Shown: in pieces, positions 51,889 to 61,464 of the stretch
Layout: the number at the start of each line of letters is the position of its first letter
Position numbering within the stretch: the stretch's first letter is position 1
From: Floricoccus tropicus
GTDB taxonomy: Bacteria > Bacillota > Bacilli > Lactobacillales > Streptococcaceae
Assembly: GCF_001832905.1 (NCBI RefSeq)
Contig: NZ_MKIR01000021.1
Coordinates: forward strand, 17,178 to 81,177
Direction: 5' to 3'
Length of the DNA: 64,000 nt
Position numbers and translations under genes: made by a program
Notes under the pieces: generated by a model
The model's database searches: none
Told to the model about the DNA's origin: nothing
Seen by the model: only the letters and a program-made list of their open reading frames with translations

Positions 51889-51979
51889 AGCGTAAGTAAT
51901 TTTGAAAATAGTATTATATAAATAATTACAAAAAAACTTGAAAAATATTGCAGTTATTGCAGTATTTATTTTTTGATTG

Positions 51980-52942
51980 TTAATAAATTCCAAATTCATA
52001 TATTGTTTTGTGAACAGACTCAGTGTTAGCTTTCAAGACAATATTTCCAAACCCTTCATGGTTTGGAGCGTCAGGTAGTTCTTGAGGTTCAATAGCAATC
52101 CCAAGTTGAGAAGACATCTTTTTACCACCATTTAAGGTAAAATCAGCATCAAAACCTGTTGTTGAGAAGATTACAAAAGCTCCTCTATCTGTTGTAATTG
52201 ATAAAGTTCGTCTAGAATTTGGATCTTTAAGTATTAATGTAGGAGTATGGTTACCTATACTTTTATCAATAACAAGACAATCGTCAATTCCATTTGGTAA
52301 CTTTTCTAATGAATCTTTGATTAAAGTAGGTTCACTAAAATCAAATGGCGTACCTTCAACACCTCTCAATTCACCAGTAGGAATATTTAATTTATCTGTC
52401 TCTACAAATTTATCAGCTAAAATTTGTAATTCATGTCCATCGATTTTTTCTTTTACATCACCAGAGAGATTAAAATAGCTGTGATTTGTAGGATTATAAA
52501 ATGTATCAGTATCAGTTTTTGCAAAATTTGTCATAATGAGCTTATTATCCTCGAGTTCGTAGCGGATTTTTGTATCTAACTGTCCTTTATAACCAGAGTA
52601 TATATCTTTTAGAGAAAATTCTATCCAGTTACTACCTTTTTTATGTGCCCAAGTTTTGTTCCACCATCCATCATACCCTGAATGTATGTTTATACCGTGA
52701 GCAGTATTATCTTCAAGTGTAGCAAAATCATAATCAAGTCTACTTAAACGACCTGCAACTCTTCCGACACTTGCTCCAAATTGGGCAGTATCTTGTTTAA
52801 TAAAATCTTCATCTAAAGACAAAAGAACATTTTCAGATATTCCATCAACATCTTTAACGAAGATTTCATATATTCTAGCACCATAATCTAAGAAAGTGAC
52901 TTTTAGATTTTCATTTTCCAAACTAACTTTTTCAAAACTCAT
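51980..52942 (-). CDS. galM: Aldose 1-epimerase (mutarotase)
   Basis: Interconverts alpha and beta anomers of glucose or galactose. 320 aa; YGARIYEIFV at the start, GRVAGRLSR, HGINIHSGYDGWWNK, NPTNHSYFNLSG (catalytic His) and a C-terminal Glu in IEPQELPDAP. Cytosolic. AGGAGG before ATG. It is divergent from the PTS gene across 172 bp that contain a cre-like element, suggesting shared sugar-linked control. Confidence 0.93.
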   Translation of the reverse strand: MSFEKVSLENENLKVTFLDYGARIYEIFVKDVDGISENVLLSLDEDFIKQDTAQFGASVGRVAGRLSRLDYDFATLEDNTAHGINIHSGYDGWWNKTWAHKKGSNWIEFSLKDIYSGYKGQLDTKIRYELEDNKLIMTNFAKTDTDTFYNPTNHSYFNLSGDVKEKIDGHELQILADKFVETDKLNIPTGELRGVEGTPFDFSEPTLIKDSLEKLPNGIDDCLVIDKSIGNHTPTLILKDPNSRRTLSITTDRGAFVIFSTTGFDADFTLNGGKKMSSQLGIAIEPQELPDAPNHEGFGNIVLKANTESVHKTIYEFGIY

Positions 52943-53059
52943 TCTATTAATCCTCCATATATTTATAATTATATTATATCAGATGTATTACTTAATAAAA
53001 ACATTTTAATAATTCGTTGACAGTTTGTTAAATATTTAATATACTTAAATTATCGCAAA

Positions 53060-53073
53060 TGCAAACGATTGCA
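53060..53073 (+). promoter_or_regulatory. cre-like operator in the galM-PTS intergenic region
   Basis: TGCAAACGATTGCA fits the cre/LacI-type consensus. A second weaker half-site (AAATCGTTT) lies at 53075-53083. It is 42 bp upstream of the PTS start. Confidence 0.6.
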
Positions 53074-53114
53074 CAAATCGTTTCTATACCTATTTTATTT
53101 TATATGGAGGAGTT

Positions 53115-55295
53115 ATGAAAAAATTACTTAGTTTCGAATTTTGGCAGAAATTCGGAAAGTCATTAATGGTTGTAATAGCAGTAATGCCAGCAGCAGGGCT
53201 TATGATTTCAATAGGAAATGCTGTTCCGCTAATTAGCCCTAATATCCAAATATTAGTTACAATTGGTAGTGTAATTGCTCAAATTGGATGGGCAATTATT
53301 GGTAATTTACATTTGCTTTTTGCACTTGCTATCGGTGGATCATGGGCTAAAGACAGAGCTGGAGGAGCTTTTGCAGCTGGTATTGGATTTGTCCTTCTAA
53401 ATAGAATTACAGGAGCATTATTTGGAGTAACCAACGAAATGCTTGCTGATCCAAATGCAACAGTCAATACTCTTTTGAATGGTCGAGTGTTAGTTCGCGG
53501 TTACTTTACTTCAGTACTTGAAGCACCAGCATTGAATATGGGAGTTTTTGTTGGTATTATTGCTGGATTCATGGGTGGGACAATTTATAATAAATATTAT
53601 AATTATCGTAAACTTCCAGATGCACTTGCATTCTTTAATGGTAAACGCTTTGTACCATTTGTTGTGATTGCTTGGTCTGTATTAGTATCAATTATACTTG
53701 CTATATTCTGGCCAATTGTTCAAACAGGTATTAATAGCTTTGGTATGTGGTTAGCATCTTCAAAGGATACTGCACCATATGTCGCCCCATTCTTGTACGG
53801 AACTTTAGAACGTCTGCTCTTACCATTTGGTTTGCACCATATGCTTACTATTCCAATTAACTATACTCAATTAGGAGGTAGTTATGTAATTCAAACAGGT
53901 GCTGATGCAGGTACTACAGTATTAGGACAAGATCCGCTTTGGTTTGCTTGGGTTACTGACCTTGGTAATTTTAGAGCAGCAGGAGATACAGCAGCATATA
54001 ATAAATTAATTACAACCGTAACACCAGCTCGCTTTAAAGTTGGTCAAATGATTGGTGCTTCAGGAATCCTTATGGGACTTGGTATGGCTATGATCAAAAA
54101 TGTTGATCCAGACAAAAAGAAAAAATATAAATCTATGATTTTGGCATCAATGTTTGCCGTTTTCTTAACAGGTGTAACTGAGCCAATAGAGTACATGTTC
54201 ATGTTTGTAGCTATGCCTTTATATGCAATATATGCTGTACTTCAAGGTTTAGCATTCGCAACAGCTGATTTTTGGACAGAACGCCTACATTCATTTGGTA
54301 ACCTTGAATTATTAACTAGAACACCACTTGCATTGAAAGCAGGTATCGGAATTGATTATATTCATTTCATTATTACAACAATCCTATTTGGTTTTATCAT
54401 GTATTTCGTTGCAGATTTCATGATTAAGAAATTTAATTATGCCACACCAGGTCGTAATGGAAATTACGATGATGATAATGACGACTCTGAAGAGAGCGGA
54501 AGTTTGGTGGTTGCAGATGGCGATAAGCAAGTCATTGATATAATTAATGCCTTAGGTGGCGCTGCAAATATTGCGGATGTTGATGCTTGTATGACTCGTC
54601 TGCGTATTACAGTAAAAGATGAAAATCAAGTAGTTGATGATCAAATTTGGAAAAAACTAGGAGCTAGTGGTGTAATTCGCAAAGGTAAAGGTATTCAAGC
54701 GGTTTACGGTCCAAAAGCAGATGTCCTTAAATCTGATATTCAAGATCTTCTTGATTCAGGTGCTAAAATTCCAGAATCAAATTTTACAGGAATTACTAGT
54801 CAAGCTGTTGATAAAGTTGAAAAATCTGGTCCATTAGTTGAAGAAATGATTTATGCAGTAGCTGATGGAAAAATAATTCCAGTTACTGAAGTTAAAGATG
54901 AAGTATTCTCTCAGAAAATGATGGGAGATGGGTTTGCAGTTATTCCAGAGAAACATGAAATCTATGCACCAGTGACAGGTGAAATTGTTAGTGTATTCCC
55001 AAGTAAACATGCAATTGGAATTATGACACCAGCAGGTGCAGAAGTTCTTGTGCATATGGGATTGGATACAGTAGAACTTGCAGGTGTACCTTTTGAAAAT
55101 TATGTTTCGGTTGGAGACAAAGTTAACCCTCAGACAAAAATTGCTGATATGGATATTGAACAAATTCAAGCAGCAGGAAAAGGAATTGATGTAGTTGTTT
55201 TATTTACAAACGTTGATAAAATTAAATCAGTTAATATCAATTCAACTGGAAGAGTTGATTGTAAAGAAGAAATTGGGAACATCACAGTAGGATAA
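53115..55295 (+). CDS. PTS glucose/maltose-type EIICBA transporter
   Basis: 726-aa sugar permease of the PEP phosphotransferase system with all cytoplasmic domains fused. EIIC spans about 1-440 (start FWQKFGKSLMVVIAVMPAAG, about ten helices). The EIIB phosphorylated Cys is C492 in DACMTRLRIT; the EIIA phosphorylated His is H647 in VLVHMGLDTVEL. It imports and phosphorylates glucose or maltose; which one is not decided by sequence. The neighbouring aldose epimerase fits either. GGAGG ribosome site. Confidence 0.93.
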   Translation: MKKLLSFEFWQKFGKSLMVVIAVMPAAGLMISIGNAVPLISPNIQILVTIGSVIAQIGWAIIGNLHLLFALAIGGSWAKDRAGGAFAAGIGFVLLNRITGALFGVTNEMLADPNATVNTLLNGRVLVRGYFTSVLEAPALNMGVFVGIIAGFMGGTIYNKYYNYRKLPDALAFFNGKRFVPFVVIAWSVLVSIILAIFWPIVQTGINSFGMWLASSKDTAPYVAPFLYGTLERLLLPFGLHHMLTIPINYTQLGGSYVIQTGADAGTTVLGQDPLWFAWVTDLGNFRAAGDTAAYNKLITTVTPARFKVGQMIGASGILMGLGMAMIKNVDPDKKKKYKSMILASMFAVFLTGVTEPIEYMFMFVAMPLYAIYAVLQGLAFATADFWTERLHSFGNLELLTRTPLALKAGIGIDYIHFIITTILFGFIMYFVADFMIKKFNYATPGRNGNYDDDNDDSEESGSLVVADGDKQVIDIINALGGAANIADVDACMTRLRITVKDENQVVDDQIWKKLGASGVIRKGKGIQAVYGPKADVLKSDIQDLLDSGAKIPESNFTGITSQAVDKVEKSGPLVEEMIYAVADGKIIPVTEVKDEVFSQKMMGDGFAVIPEKHEIYAPVTGEIVSVFPSKHAIGIMTPAGAEVLVHMGLDTVELAGVPFENYVSVGDKVNPQTKIADMDIEQIQAAGKGIDVVVLFTNVDKIKSVNINSTGRVDCKEEIGNITVG

Positions 55296-55318
55296 AAGGG
55301 GCTTTAGCCCTTTTGTCC
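55292..55318 (+). terminator. Weak attenuating hairpin between PTS and hydrolase genes
   Basis: AAAAGGGGC-ttta-GCCCTTTT then GTCCTTT; a short T-run may give partial termination. Confidence 0.5.
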
Positions 55319-55333
55319 TTTAAGGAGAATATT

Positions 55334-56167
55334 ATGGAAAAATTATTTACTTTGAATACTCATAGTTGGATTGAAGATAATCCAGAAGATAAGTTAGAAA
55401 AACTAATTGATTTTATTATAAGAGAAGAACCAAATTACTTTTGCTTTCAAGAAATAAACCAGCAAATTACTAGCCCAATAGTTAAACCTGATGAGTTCTA
55501 TGTTGAAGCTAAAGGAAATAACTTCCCGATAAAGGCAGATAACTATGCCTTACTAATAGCTGAAAAACTTGCTTCTAAAGGTCTAATGTATTATTGGTCA
55601 TGGGCAGTAAATCATGTTGGATATGGAAAGTATGACGAAGGAGTTGCTTTATTTTCAAAAGAAAAACTGACAGATGTTGAGTCAATTTTAGTAAGTCAAA
55701 CTGATGATTACGAGGATTATCATACTCGAAAAGTTTTGGTAGGTAACGCAGGTAACAAATCTATTTATTCTGCACATTTTTCTTGGTGGATTGATGATAA
55801 AAATGAAAAATGTTTTGAAAAAGAATGGAATATTATTTTGAAAAATATTAAAGCTAGGAGAAGTTTAGGTTATCAAACTATCATAATGGGTGATTTTAAT
55901 AACGCTGCTCATATCGAAAATGAAGGATATCAATTAATTAAAGAGTCAGCTCCTTTCTTAAAAGATACATTTATTAATTCTAAAAGTGTTGTCGGACAAT
56001 ATACGGTATTAAATGAAATTGATGGATGGGATGGCAACAATCAATCGTTGAGAATTGATTATGTTTTTGTTGATGAATATGTTGAAGCATATAAGCATAT
56101 GGTGATTTTTGATAACGTGAACGAAGAAATTATTAGTGATCATTTTGGAATAATCATAGAACTATAA
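55334..56167 (+). CDS. Endonuclease/exonuclease/phosphatase-family hydrolase
   Basis: 277 aa. The start is ATG 55334 after AAGGAG (seven earlier in-frame codons are not supported). EEP-fold motifs: TLNTHSW, CFQEIN (metal Glu), MGDFNNAAH, DYVFVDE and the terminal SDHFG. It is 38 nt downstream of the PTS gene with a possible small hairpin between (AAAGGGGCtttaGCCCTTTT), so it is likely co-transcribed. Similar genes follow PTS genes in other lactic acid bacteria; the substrate may be a sugar phosphate or nucleotide. Confidence 0.82.
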   Translation: MEKLFTLNTHSWIEDNPEDKLEKLIDFIIREEPNYFCFQEINQQITSPIVKPDEFYVEAKGNNFPIKADNYALLIAEKLASKGLMYYWSWAVNHVGYGKYDEGVALFSKEKLTDVESILVSQTDDYEDYHTRKVLVGNAGNKSIYSAHFSWWIDDKNEKCFEKEWNIILKNIKARRSLGYQTIIMGDFNNAAHIENEGYQLIKESAPFLKDTFINSKSVVGQYTVLNEIDGWDGNNQSLRIDYVFVDEYVEAYKHMVIFDNVNEEIISDHFGIIIEL

Positions 56168-56231
56168 CAGTTTTCGAAAATTGGTAAATTGTACTAATAA
56201 AGTTTGTTGTAAAACTAATGATTTTTACTTG

Positions 56232-56245
56232 TGGAAGCGATTTCT
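56232..56245 (+). promoter_or_regulatory. cre-like site upstream of pfl
   Basis: TGGAAGCGATTTCT fits the cre consensus. It lies near -70 relative to the pfl start codon with a TATTAT -10 just downstream. Confidence 0.55.
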
Positions 56246-56313
56246 GTATGGTATTATAAGAATGTAAATATAACAGGTCGTTAAATTGACCATTTTATCT
56301 GGAGGTAAAGATA

Positions 56314-58623
56314 ATGAAAACTGAAGTAACTCAAGATGTCTTCGAAAAAGCTTGGGAAGGTTTTAAAGGCCTTGACTGGAAAGAAAAAGTTAGCGTTTCT
56401 CGTTTCGTAAATGCAAACTACGAACCTTATGATGGTGACGAATCATTCTTAGCTGGTCCTACTGAACGTAGCCTTAAAGTAAAACACATTTTAGATTCAA
56501 CAAAAGACCACTATGAAGCAACTCGCTTCCCAATGGACACTGACCGTGTAGCAAGTATTGCTGATATTCCTGCTGGATATATCGACAAAGATCTTGATGT
56601 AATCTACGGTTTACAAAATTCAGAACCATTCCGTTTAAGCTTAATGCCAAGAGGTGGAATCCGCATGGCAGAAACTACTCTTAAAGAAAATGGTTATGAA
56701 ATTTCACCAGAACTACATGAAATTTTCACTAAATATGTAACAACTGTAAATGACGGAATCTTCCGTGCTTACACTCAAAATATCCGTCGTGCTCGCCATG
56801 CACATACTGTAACTGGTCTTCCAGATGCATATTCTCGTGGACGTATCATCGGTGTTTATGCTCGTCTAGCACTTTACGGAGCTGATTTCTTGATGAAAGA
56901 AAAAGCAGCTGACTGGAATGCTATTACTGAAATTGATGAAGAATCTATTCGTCTACGTGAAGAAATTAACCTACAATATCAAGCACTTGATGAAGTAGCA
57001 AAATTTGGTGATCTTTACGGATTAGATGTTCGTAAACCAGCAATGAACGTTAAAGAAGCTATCCAATGGACTAACATTGCATTTATGGCTGCTGCACGTG
57101 TAATCAATGGAGCTGCAACTTCTCTTGGACGTGTGCCAATCGTTCTTGATATTTTCGCACAACGTGACTTAGAACGTGGAACATTTACTGAATCAGAAAT
57201 TCAAGAATTTGTTGATGATTTCGTATTAAAACTTCGTTCAGTTAAATTTGCTCGTACAAAAGCATATGATGAAATCTATTCAGGTGACCCAACATTCATT
57301 ACAACTTCAATGGGTGGATTAGGTAACGACGGTCGTCACCGTGTTACTAAAATGGACTACCGTTTCTTAAACACATTAGATAATATTGGTAACTCTCCAG
57401 AACCAAACTTAACAGTTCTATGGTCACCAGAATTACCATACAACTTCCGTCGCTACTGCATGAGCATGAGCCATAAACATTCTTCAATCCAATATGAAGG
57501 TGTTGAAACAATGGCTAAAGATGGTTACGGTGAAATGTCATGTATCTCTTGTTGTGTATCTCCACTTGATCCTGAAAGTGAAAATCAACGCCACAATATT
57601 CAATACTTTGGTGCACGTGTAAACGTACTTAAAGCACTTCTTACAGGTATTGATGGTGGATATGATGACGTGCACCATGACTATAAAGTATTTGATATTG
57701 ATGCTATCACTTCAGACGTATTAGATTACGATGAAGTAATGGAAAACTTCGATAAATCACTTGATTGGTTAACTGATACTTACGTAGATGCATTGAATAT
57801 CATTCACTACATGACTGATAAATATAACTACGAAGCAGTTCAAATGGCATTCTTGCCATCACATCAACGTGCAAACATGGGATTCGGTATCTGTGGATTT
57901 GCAAACGTTGTTGACACACTTTCAGCTATTAAATATGCTACTGTTAAACCAGTACGTAATGAAGAAGGACGTATCGTAGACTATATCACTGAAGGTGAAT
58001 TCCCACGCTTTGGTGAAGATGATGACCGTGTTGATAACATTGGTAAACTTGTTATGAAGATGTATCATGAAAAACTTGCTAGCCACAAACTTTACAAGAA
58101 TGCGGAAGCAACAGTTTCATTATTAACGATCACTTCTAACGTAGCTTACTCTAAACAAACTGGTCACTCACCAGTAAACCGTGGTATCTTCTTAAACGAA
58201 GATGGTTCTGTAAACTACAGTGAATATGAATTCTTCTCACCAGGTGCTAACCCACTACCTGCTTCTAAAGGTGGATGGTTACAAAACCTTAACTCAATTG
58301 CTAAACTTGACTTTAAAGATGCAAATGATGGTATTTCATTAACTACACAAGTATCACCACGTGCACTTGGTAAAACTCGTGAAGAACAAGTAGCTAACCT
58401 TGTTGACATTCTTGATGCATACTTCATCAATGGTGGACAACACATGAACTTGAACGTTATGGACCTTGCGGACGTATATGACAAGATTATGAATGGTGAA
58501 GACGTAATCGTACGTATTTCTGGATACTGTGTAAACACTAAATACTTAGGCCCAGAACAACGTAAAGAATTAACTAAACGTGTATTCCACGAAGTTCTTT
58601 CAATGGATGACGCAGTTAAATAA
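56314..58623 (+). CDS. pfl: Formate C-acetyltransferase (pyruvate formate-lyase)
   Basis: Anaerobic glycyl-radical enzyme converting pyruvate and CoA to acetyl-CoA and formate. 769 aa; catalytic pair C413-C414 in SCISCCVSP; radical-bearing G737 in VRISGYCVN; very optimised codons. It needs an activase (pflA), which is not in this window. GGAGG ribosome site, cre-like element and terminator; pfl next to dinB is a familiar arrangement in Lactococcus and Streptococcus. Confidence 0.98.
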   Translation: MKTEVTQDVFEKAWEGFKGLDWKEKVSVSRFVNANYEPYDGDESFLAGPTERSLKVKHILDSTKDHYEATRFPMDTDRVASIADIPAGYIDKDLDVIYGLQNSEPFRLSLMPRGGIRMAETTLKENGYEISPELHEIFTKYVTTVNDGIFRAYTQNIRRARHAHTVTGLPDAYSRGRIIGVYARLALYGADFLMKEKAADWNAITEIDEESIRLREEINLQYQALDEVAKFGDLYGLDVRKPAMNVKEAIQWTNIAFMAAARVINGAATSLGRVPIVLDIFAQRDLERGTFTESEIQEFVDDFVLKLRSVKFARTKAYDEIYSGDPTFITTSMGGLGNDGRHRVTKMDYRFLNTLDNIGNSPEPNLTVLWSPELPYNFRRYCMSMSHKHSSIQYEGVETMAKDGYGEMSCISCCVSPLDPESENQRHNIQYFGARVNVLKALLTGIDGGYDDVHHDYKVFDIDAITSDVLDYDEVMENFDKSLDWLTDTYVDALNIIHYMTDKYNYEAVQMAFLPSHQRANMGFGICGFANVVDTLSAIKYATVKPVRNEEGRIVDYITEGEFPRFGEDDDRVDNIGKLVMKMYHEKLASHKLYKNAEATVSLLTITSNVAYSKQTGHSPVNRGIFLNEDGSVNYSEYEFFSPGANPLPASKGGWLQNLNSIAKLDFKDANDGISLTTQVSPRALGKTREEQVANLVDILDAYFINGGQHMNLNVMDLADVYDKIMNGEDVIVRISGYCVNTKYLGPEQRKELTKRVFHEVLSMDDAVK

Positions 58624-58665
58624 TAAATATTTAATTTAAATTTAGATGTCAATTAAATATATTAA

Positions 58666-58700
58666 AAGGAGTTATACATTATTGTATAGCTCTTTTTTAA
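58666..58700 (+). terminator. Terminator after pfl
   Basis: GAGtTATAC-attatt-GTATAgCTC followed by TTTTTT. Confidence 0.85.
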
Positions 58701-58740
58701 TATTTAAAAGTCAAAAAAGTACGAATTTATTAGTATTTTT

Positions 58741-58749
58741 TGCTATAAT
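58741..58749 (+). promoter_or_regulatory. Extended -10 promoter of dinB
   Basis: TTGC-TATAAT with TATAAT at 58744-58749. A cin-box-like TACGAATT (58720-58727) lies at the -35 position; one base differs from the ComX consensus TACGAATA. Confidence 0.5.
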
Positions 58750-58772
58750 ATACTTAAAGGAGATCTTAAAGT

Positions 58773-59837
58773 ATGTTGGAATATCCATTAATTAATGATA
58801 CGAGTAGAAAAATCATTCATATTGATATGGACGCCTTTTTCGCATCGGTTGAAGAAAGAGATAATCCTAAACTAGTAGGGAAACCTGTAATAATTGCTCG
58901 TAATCCTCTTGAAAGTGGGGGACGTGGTGTTGTTTCTACTTGTAACTATGAAGCTAGAAAATATGGAATTCATTCTGCTATGAGCGCAAAAGAAGCTTAT
59001 GAACTTTGTCCACAAGCAATCTTTATCTCTGGTAATTATCAAAAATATAAAGAAATATCTGCTCAAATCCATGAGATATTTCACCGATATACTGATTTAG
59101 TTGAAGGCATTGCTACCGATGAAGCGTATTTGGATGTAACTGAAAATAAAATAAACAGTACAAGTGCCGTAAAAATTGCTAAATTAATTCAGCATGATAT
59201 ATATCAAGAAATTCATTTAACCAGCTCTGCTGGAGTTTCTTATAACAAATTTTTGGCAAAGTTAGCTAGTGATTTTCAAAAGCCAAAAGGTCTGACACTG
59301 ATTACACCAGGCGAAGCAAAAGATTTTCTAAAAGACTTACCAATTGAAAAATTTCATGGGGTAGGTAAGAGAACTGAAGAGAAATTAAATGAAATTGGAA
59401 TTTATAAAGGATCAGATATAATAGAAATAAATCCTCAGATTTTAATTGACAAGTTAGGTGTAATGGGATGGCAACTATATTTAAAGGGACATGGAATTCA
59501 TAATAGTAAAGTGAAGTCTAGCAGACCAAGGAAATCAGTTGGCAATGAAAAAACATACGGAAAGCTTCTCTATCTTGAAGAAGATATTCGTCAGGAGATA
59601 ACTATTCTTTCTAAAAAAGTTTCTCAAACGCTGAAAGAGAAAGACCTAAAAGGAAAGACGATAGTACTTAAAATTCGAACAGCAGATTTTGAAACTCATA
59701 CAAAACGTATAAGCGTCCTAGAAAAAAATAATGAATTTGAACAGATAAATAAGTTAGCTCTTCAATTGTTTAGTGAATTTGAAAATTTAGTTGAAAAAGG
59801 TATAAGATTGTTGGGCGTTACGGTAACAGGTTTGTAA
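58773..59837 (+). CDS. dinB: DNA polymerase IV (Y family)
   Basis: Translesion polymerase. 354 aa: palm with [10 protein letters not shown] and ATDEAYLD (metal-binding acidic residues), the thumb HhH segment [18 protein letters not shown], and the little-finger domain from about 235. The C-terminal beta-clamp peptide is not obvious (ends [10 protein letters not shown], which may serve as the clamp-binding QLxLF-like tail). AAGGAG ribosome site. It ends 20 nt inside the convergent prepilin peptidase gene. Confidence 0.95.
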   Translation: MLEYPLINDTSRKIIHIDMDAFFASVEERDNPKLVGKPVIIARNPLESGGRGVVSTCNYEARKYGIHSAMSAKEAYELCPQAIFISGNYQKYKEISAQIHEIFHRYTDLVEGIATDEAYLDVTENKINSTSAVKIAKLIQHDIYQEIHLTSSAGVSYNKFLAKLASDFQKPKGLTLITPGEAKDFLKDLPIEKFHGVGKRTEEKLNEIGIYKGSDIIEINPQILIDKLGVMGWQLYLKGHGIHNSKVKSSRPRKSVGNEKTYGKLLYLEEDIRQEITILSKKVSQTLKEKDLKGKTIVLKIRTADFETHTKRISVLEKNNEFEQINKLALQLFSEFENLVEKGIRLLGVTVTGL

Positions 59838-60468
59838 ATGCTAATATTAGCAAATATACAGAATACATGAATGGAACAAAAGGAATGATTTTTTTCTTCC
59901 AAATGACAAAATATATAATTCCTAAAAACGATGAGAACTGAATTAAAAATAGTATTTGAAGTTCGCTTAAAGATAGACTTAGTGTTGCTAAAAAAAGAAA
60001 GTCACCTGAACCTATCTTTATATCAAACATAAACGCCAGCATTGTTAGTACTATTAAAAATATAAAAAGAAGATTTATTGAATTTAATAAAAGTATTGGT
60101 ATTGTAAACATTAGCCATATAATCAAAGGATAGGAATTGTATTTTATATCAAAAGCTGATAATATCAGACCCAATAAAATAATGAAAAATGCAGTAAAGT
60201 CAATTGCTCTTAGGTAAAGCAAAACAAAAATAAAACCTGTGAATAATTCTATTACAGCATACCAATATGGAATTTTAGATTCGCAGTATCTACATCTGCT
60301 CATACTCACGATTTGTGAAATTATGGGAATTAAATCCCATGTTCCGAGTGTTTGTTGACAATTTTTGCAGTGCGAAGCTGGGAAAAATATAGAGGAATTG
60401 TAAAATCTATCAATTAATAGACCAAAAAAAGAACCAATGATACTTCCGTAAATAAAATATATAAACAT
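59818..60468 (-). CDS. comC: Prepilin peptidase (type IV leader peptidase, ComC/PilD)
   Basis: 216-aa polytopic membrane aspartic protease (A24) that cleaves and may methylate type IV pilin-like ComG proteins used for DNA uptake. [16 protein letters not shown] and CKNCQQ plus CRYCES (a zinc four-Cys site) mark the N-terminal part; the catalytic Asp pair is in DIKYNSYP and KIGSGD. About seven helices. It implies a competence pseudopilus. A TACGTATA element, one base from the ComX box, lies 20-30 nt upstream of the start. Confidence 0.9.
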   Translation of the reverse strand: MFIYFIYGSIIGSFFGLLIDRFYNSSIFFPASHCKNCQQTLGTWDLIPIISQIVSMSRCRYCESKIPYWYAVIELFTGFIFVLLYLRAIDFTAFFIILLGLILSAFDIKYNSYPLIIWLMFTIPILLLNSINLLFIFLIVLTMLAFMFDIKIGSGDFLFLATLSLSLSELQILFLIQFSSFLGIIYFVIWKKKIIPFVPFMYSVYLLILAFTNLLP

Positions 60469-60580
60469 AAAATCACCTCACAAATATATACGTAAAATAA
60501 TCACAAATTTTCAGTTGAAATTTTTGCAAAAAGTATAGTAATGGCTTAGAATAGAAATATAGAAAGGTTTAGGTGTTAAA

Positions 60581-61042
60581 ATGTCTAGAGAAAAAACAAA
60601 AGAACTTTTAAATCAATCAGTTGCTGACTTATCAAAAGCTAGTGCTCTTGTTCACCAAGTACATTGGTACATGAGAGGCCCTGGATTCATGAAATTACAT
60701 CCAAAAATGGATGAATTAATGGATCAATTAAATGGAGCGCTTGATGAATTATCAGAACGTTTGATTACAATTGGGGGAAGTCCAGTATCTACACTTAAAG
60801 AATTTGATGAACTTTCAAAAATCGAACTTGAACCAGCTGATTGGAATAAATCTATCGCAGAAAGAATTGAAGAAGTAGTAACAGCTTATAAATATTTAGC
60901 TGATTTATTTGAACAAGGTATTGAAGCTTCTGATGAAGAAGGAGATGCTGTAACTTCAGATATCTTTACTTCAGCTAAAGGTGGACTTGAAAAAACAATT
61001 TGGATGCTTGAATCTGAAATTGGTCGTGCACCAGGCCTATAA
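60581..61042 (+). CDS. dps: Dps/Dpr-family ferritin-like protein
   Basis: Dodecameric iron-storage and DNA-protecting protein, giving peroxide resistance by oxidising Fe2+ with H2O2. 153 aa four-helix ferritin fold; the ferroxidase ligands are in [10 protein letters not shown] and [30 protein letters not shown] upstream. In catalase-poor streptococci this (Dpr) is a main peroxide defence. Monocistronic with a terminator. Confidence 0.94.
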   Translation: MSREKTKELLNQSVADLSKASALVHQVHWYMRGPGFMKLHPKMDELMDQLNGALDELSERLITIGGSPVSTLKEFDELSKIELEPADWNKSIAERIEEVVTAYKYLADLFEQGIEASDEEGDAVTSDIFTSAKGGLEKTIWMLESEIGRAPGL

Positions 61043-61052
61043 AAATAGAGTG

Positions 61053-61090
61053 ATGAAGAGAGTTATCTATATAGATAATTCTCTTTTTTG
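61053..61090 (+). terminator. Terminator after dps
   Basis: AGAGAgTTATCTA-ta-TAGATAAtTCTCT followed by TTTTT. Confidence 0.88.
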
Positions 61091-61191
61091 TTGAAATAAA
61101 TTTGGTTTATATTAATTGTTATTAGTATTTTTATTACTGGAAATGAATTGTAAAATTTACAGAAAAACAAATTATTTGTGACTTTTTTATC

Positions 61192-61228
61192 TTGAAAAAC
61201 AAGCGTTTTCATGCTATTCTTGTAATGT
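61192..61228 (+). promoter_or_regulatory. Promoter of yqgQ-glk, leaderless
   Basis: TTGAAA, 17-nt spacer, TATTCT (61215-61220), then ATG 61229 only 8 nt later; no Shine-Dalgarno. Confidence 0.65.
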
Positions 61229-61447
61229 ATGAAAACTATGAAAAGCCTTTATGATGTTCAACAATTTTTAAAAAGATTTGGTATTTTTATCTATGTTGGA
61301 AAAAGGATCTATGATATTGAGTTAATGAAGATAGAATTGAAGAATCTCTATGATTTAGGTTTAATTGATAAGACAGATTATCTTCAAGCAGAACTTGTTT
61401 TAAGAACAGAGCATAAAAAAGAAGAAGATGCTAATAAGCATATATAA
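61229..61447 (+). CDS. yqgQ: YqgQ family protein (DUF910)
   Basis: 72 aa. SLYDVQQFLKRFGIFIYVGKRIYDIELMKIELKNLYDLGLID is the conserved YqgQ core, followed by a short charged tail. Function unknown; the gene is generally paired with glucokinase, which starts 18 nt downstream. The mRNA appears leaderless, so translation of this small protein may depend on a start-codon-first mode. Confidence 0.88.
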   Translation: MKTMKSLYDVQQFLKRFGIFIYVGKRIYDIELMKIELKNLYDLGLIDKTDYLQAELVLRTEHKKEEDANKHI

Positions 61448-61464
61448 TTAAGGGGTAAATATTT

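Noticed and set aside
58215..58652. 145-aa minus-strand ORF at the end of pfl
   Set aside because: It is antisense to the conserved PFL C terminus, including the glycyl-radical site, so it is a shadow.
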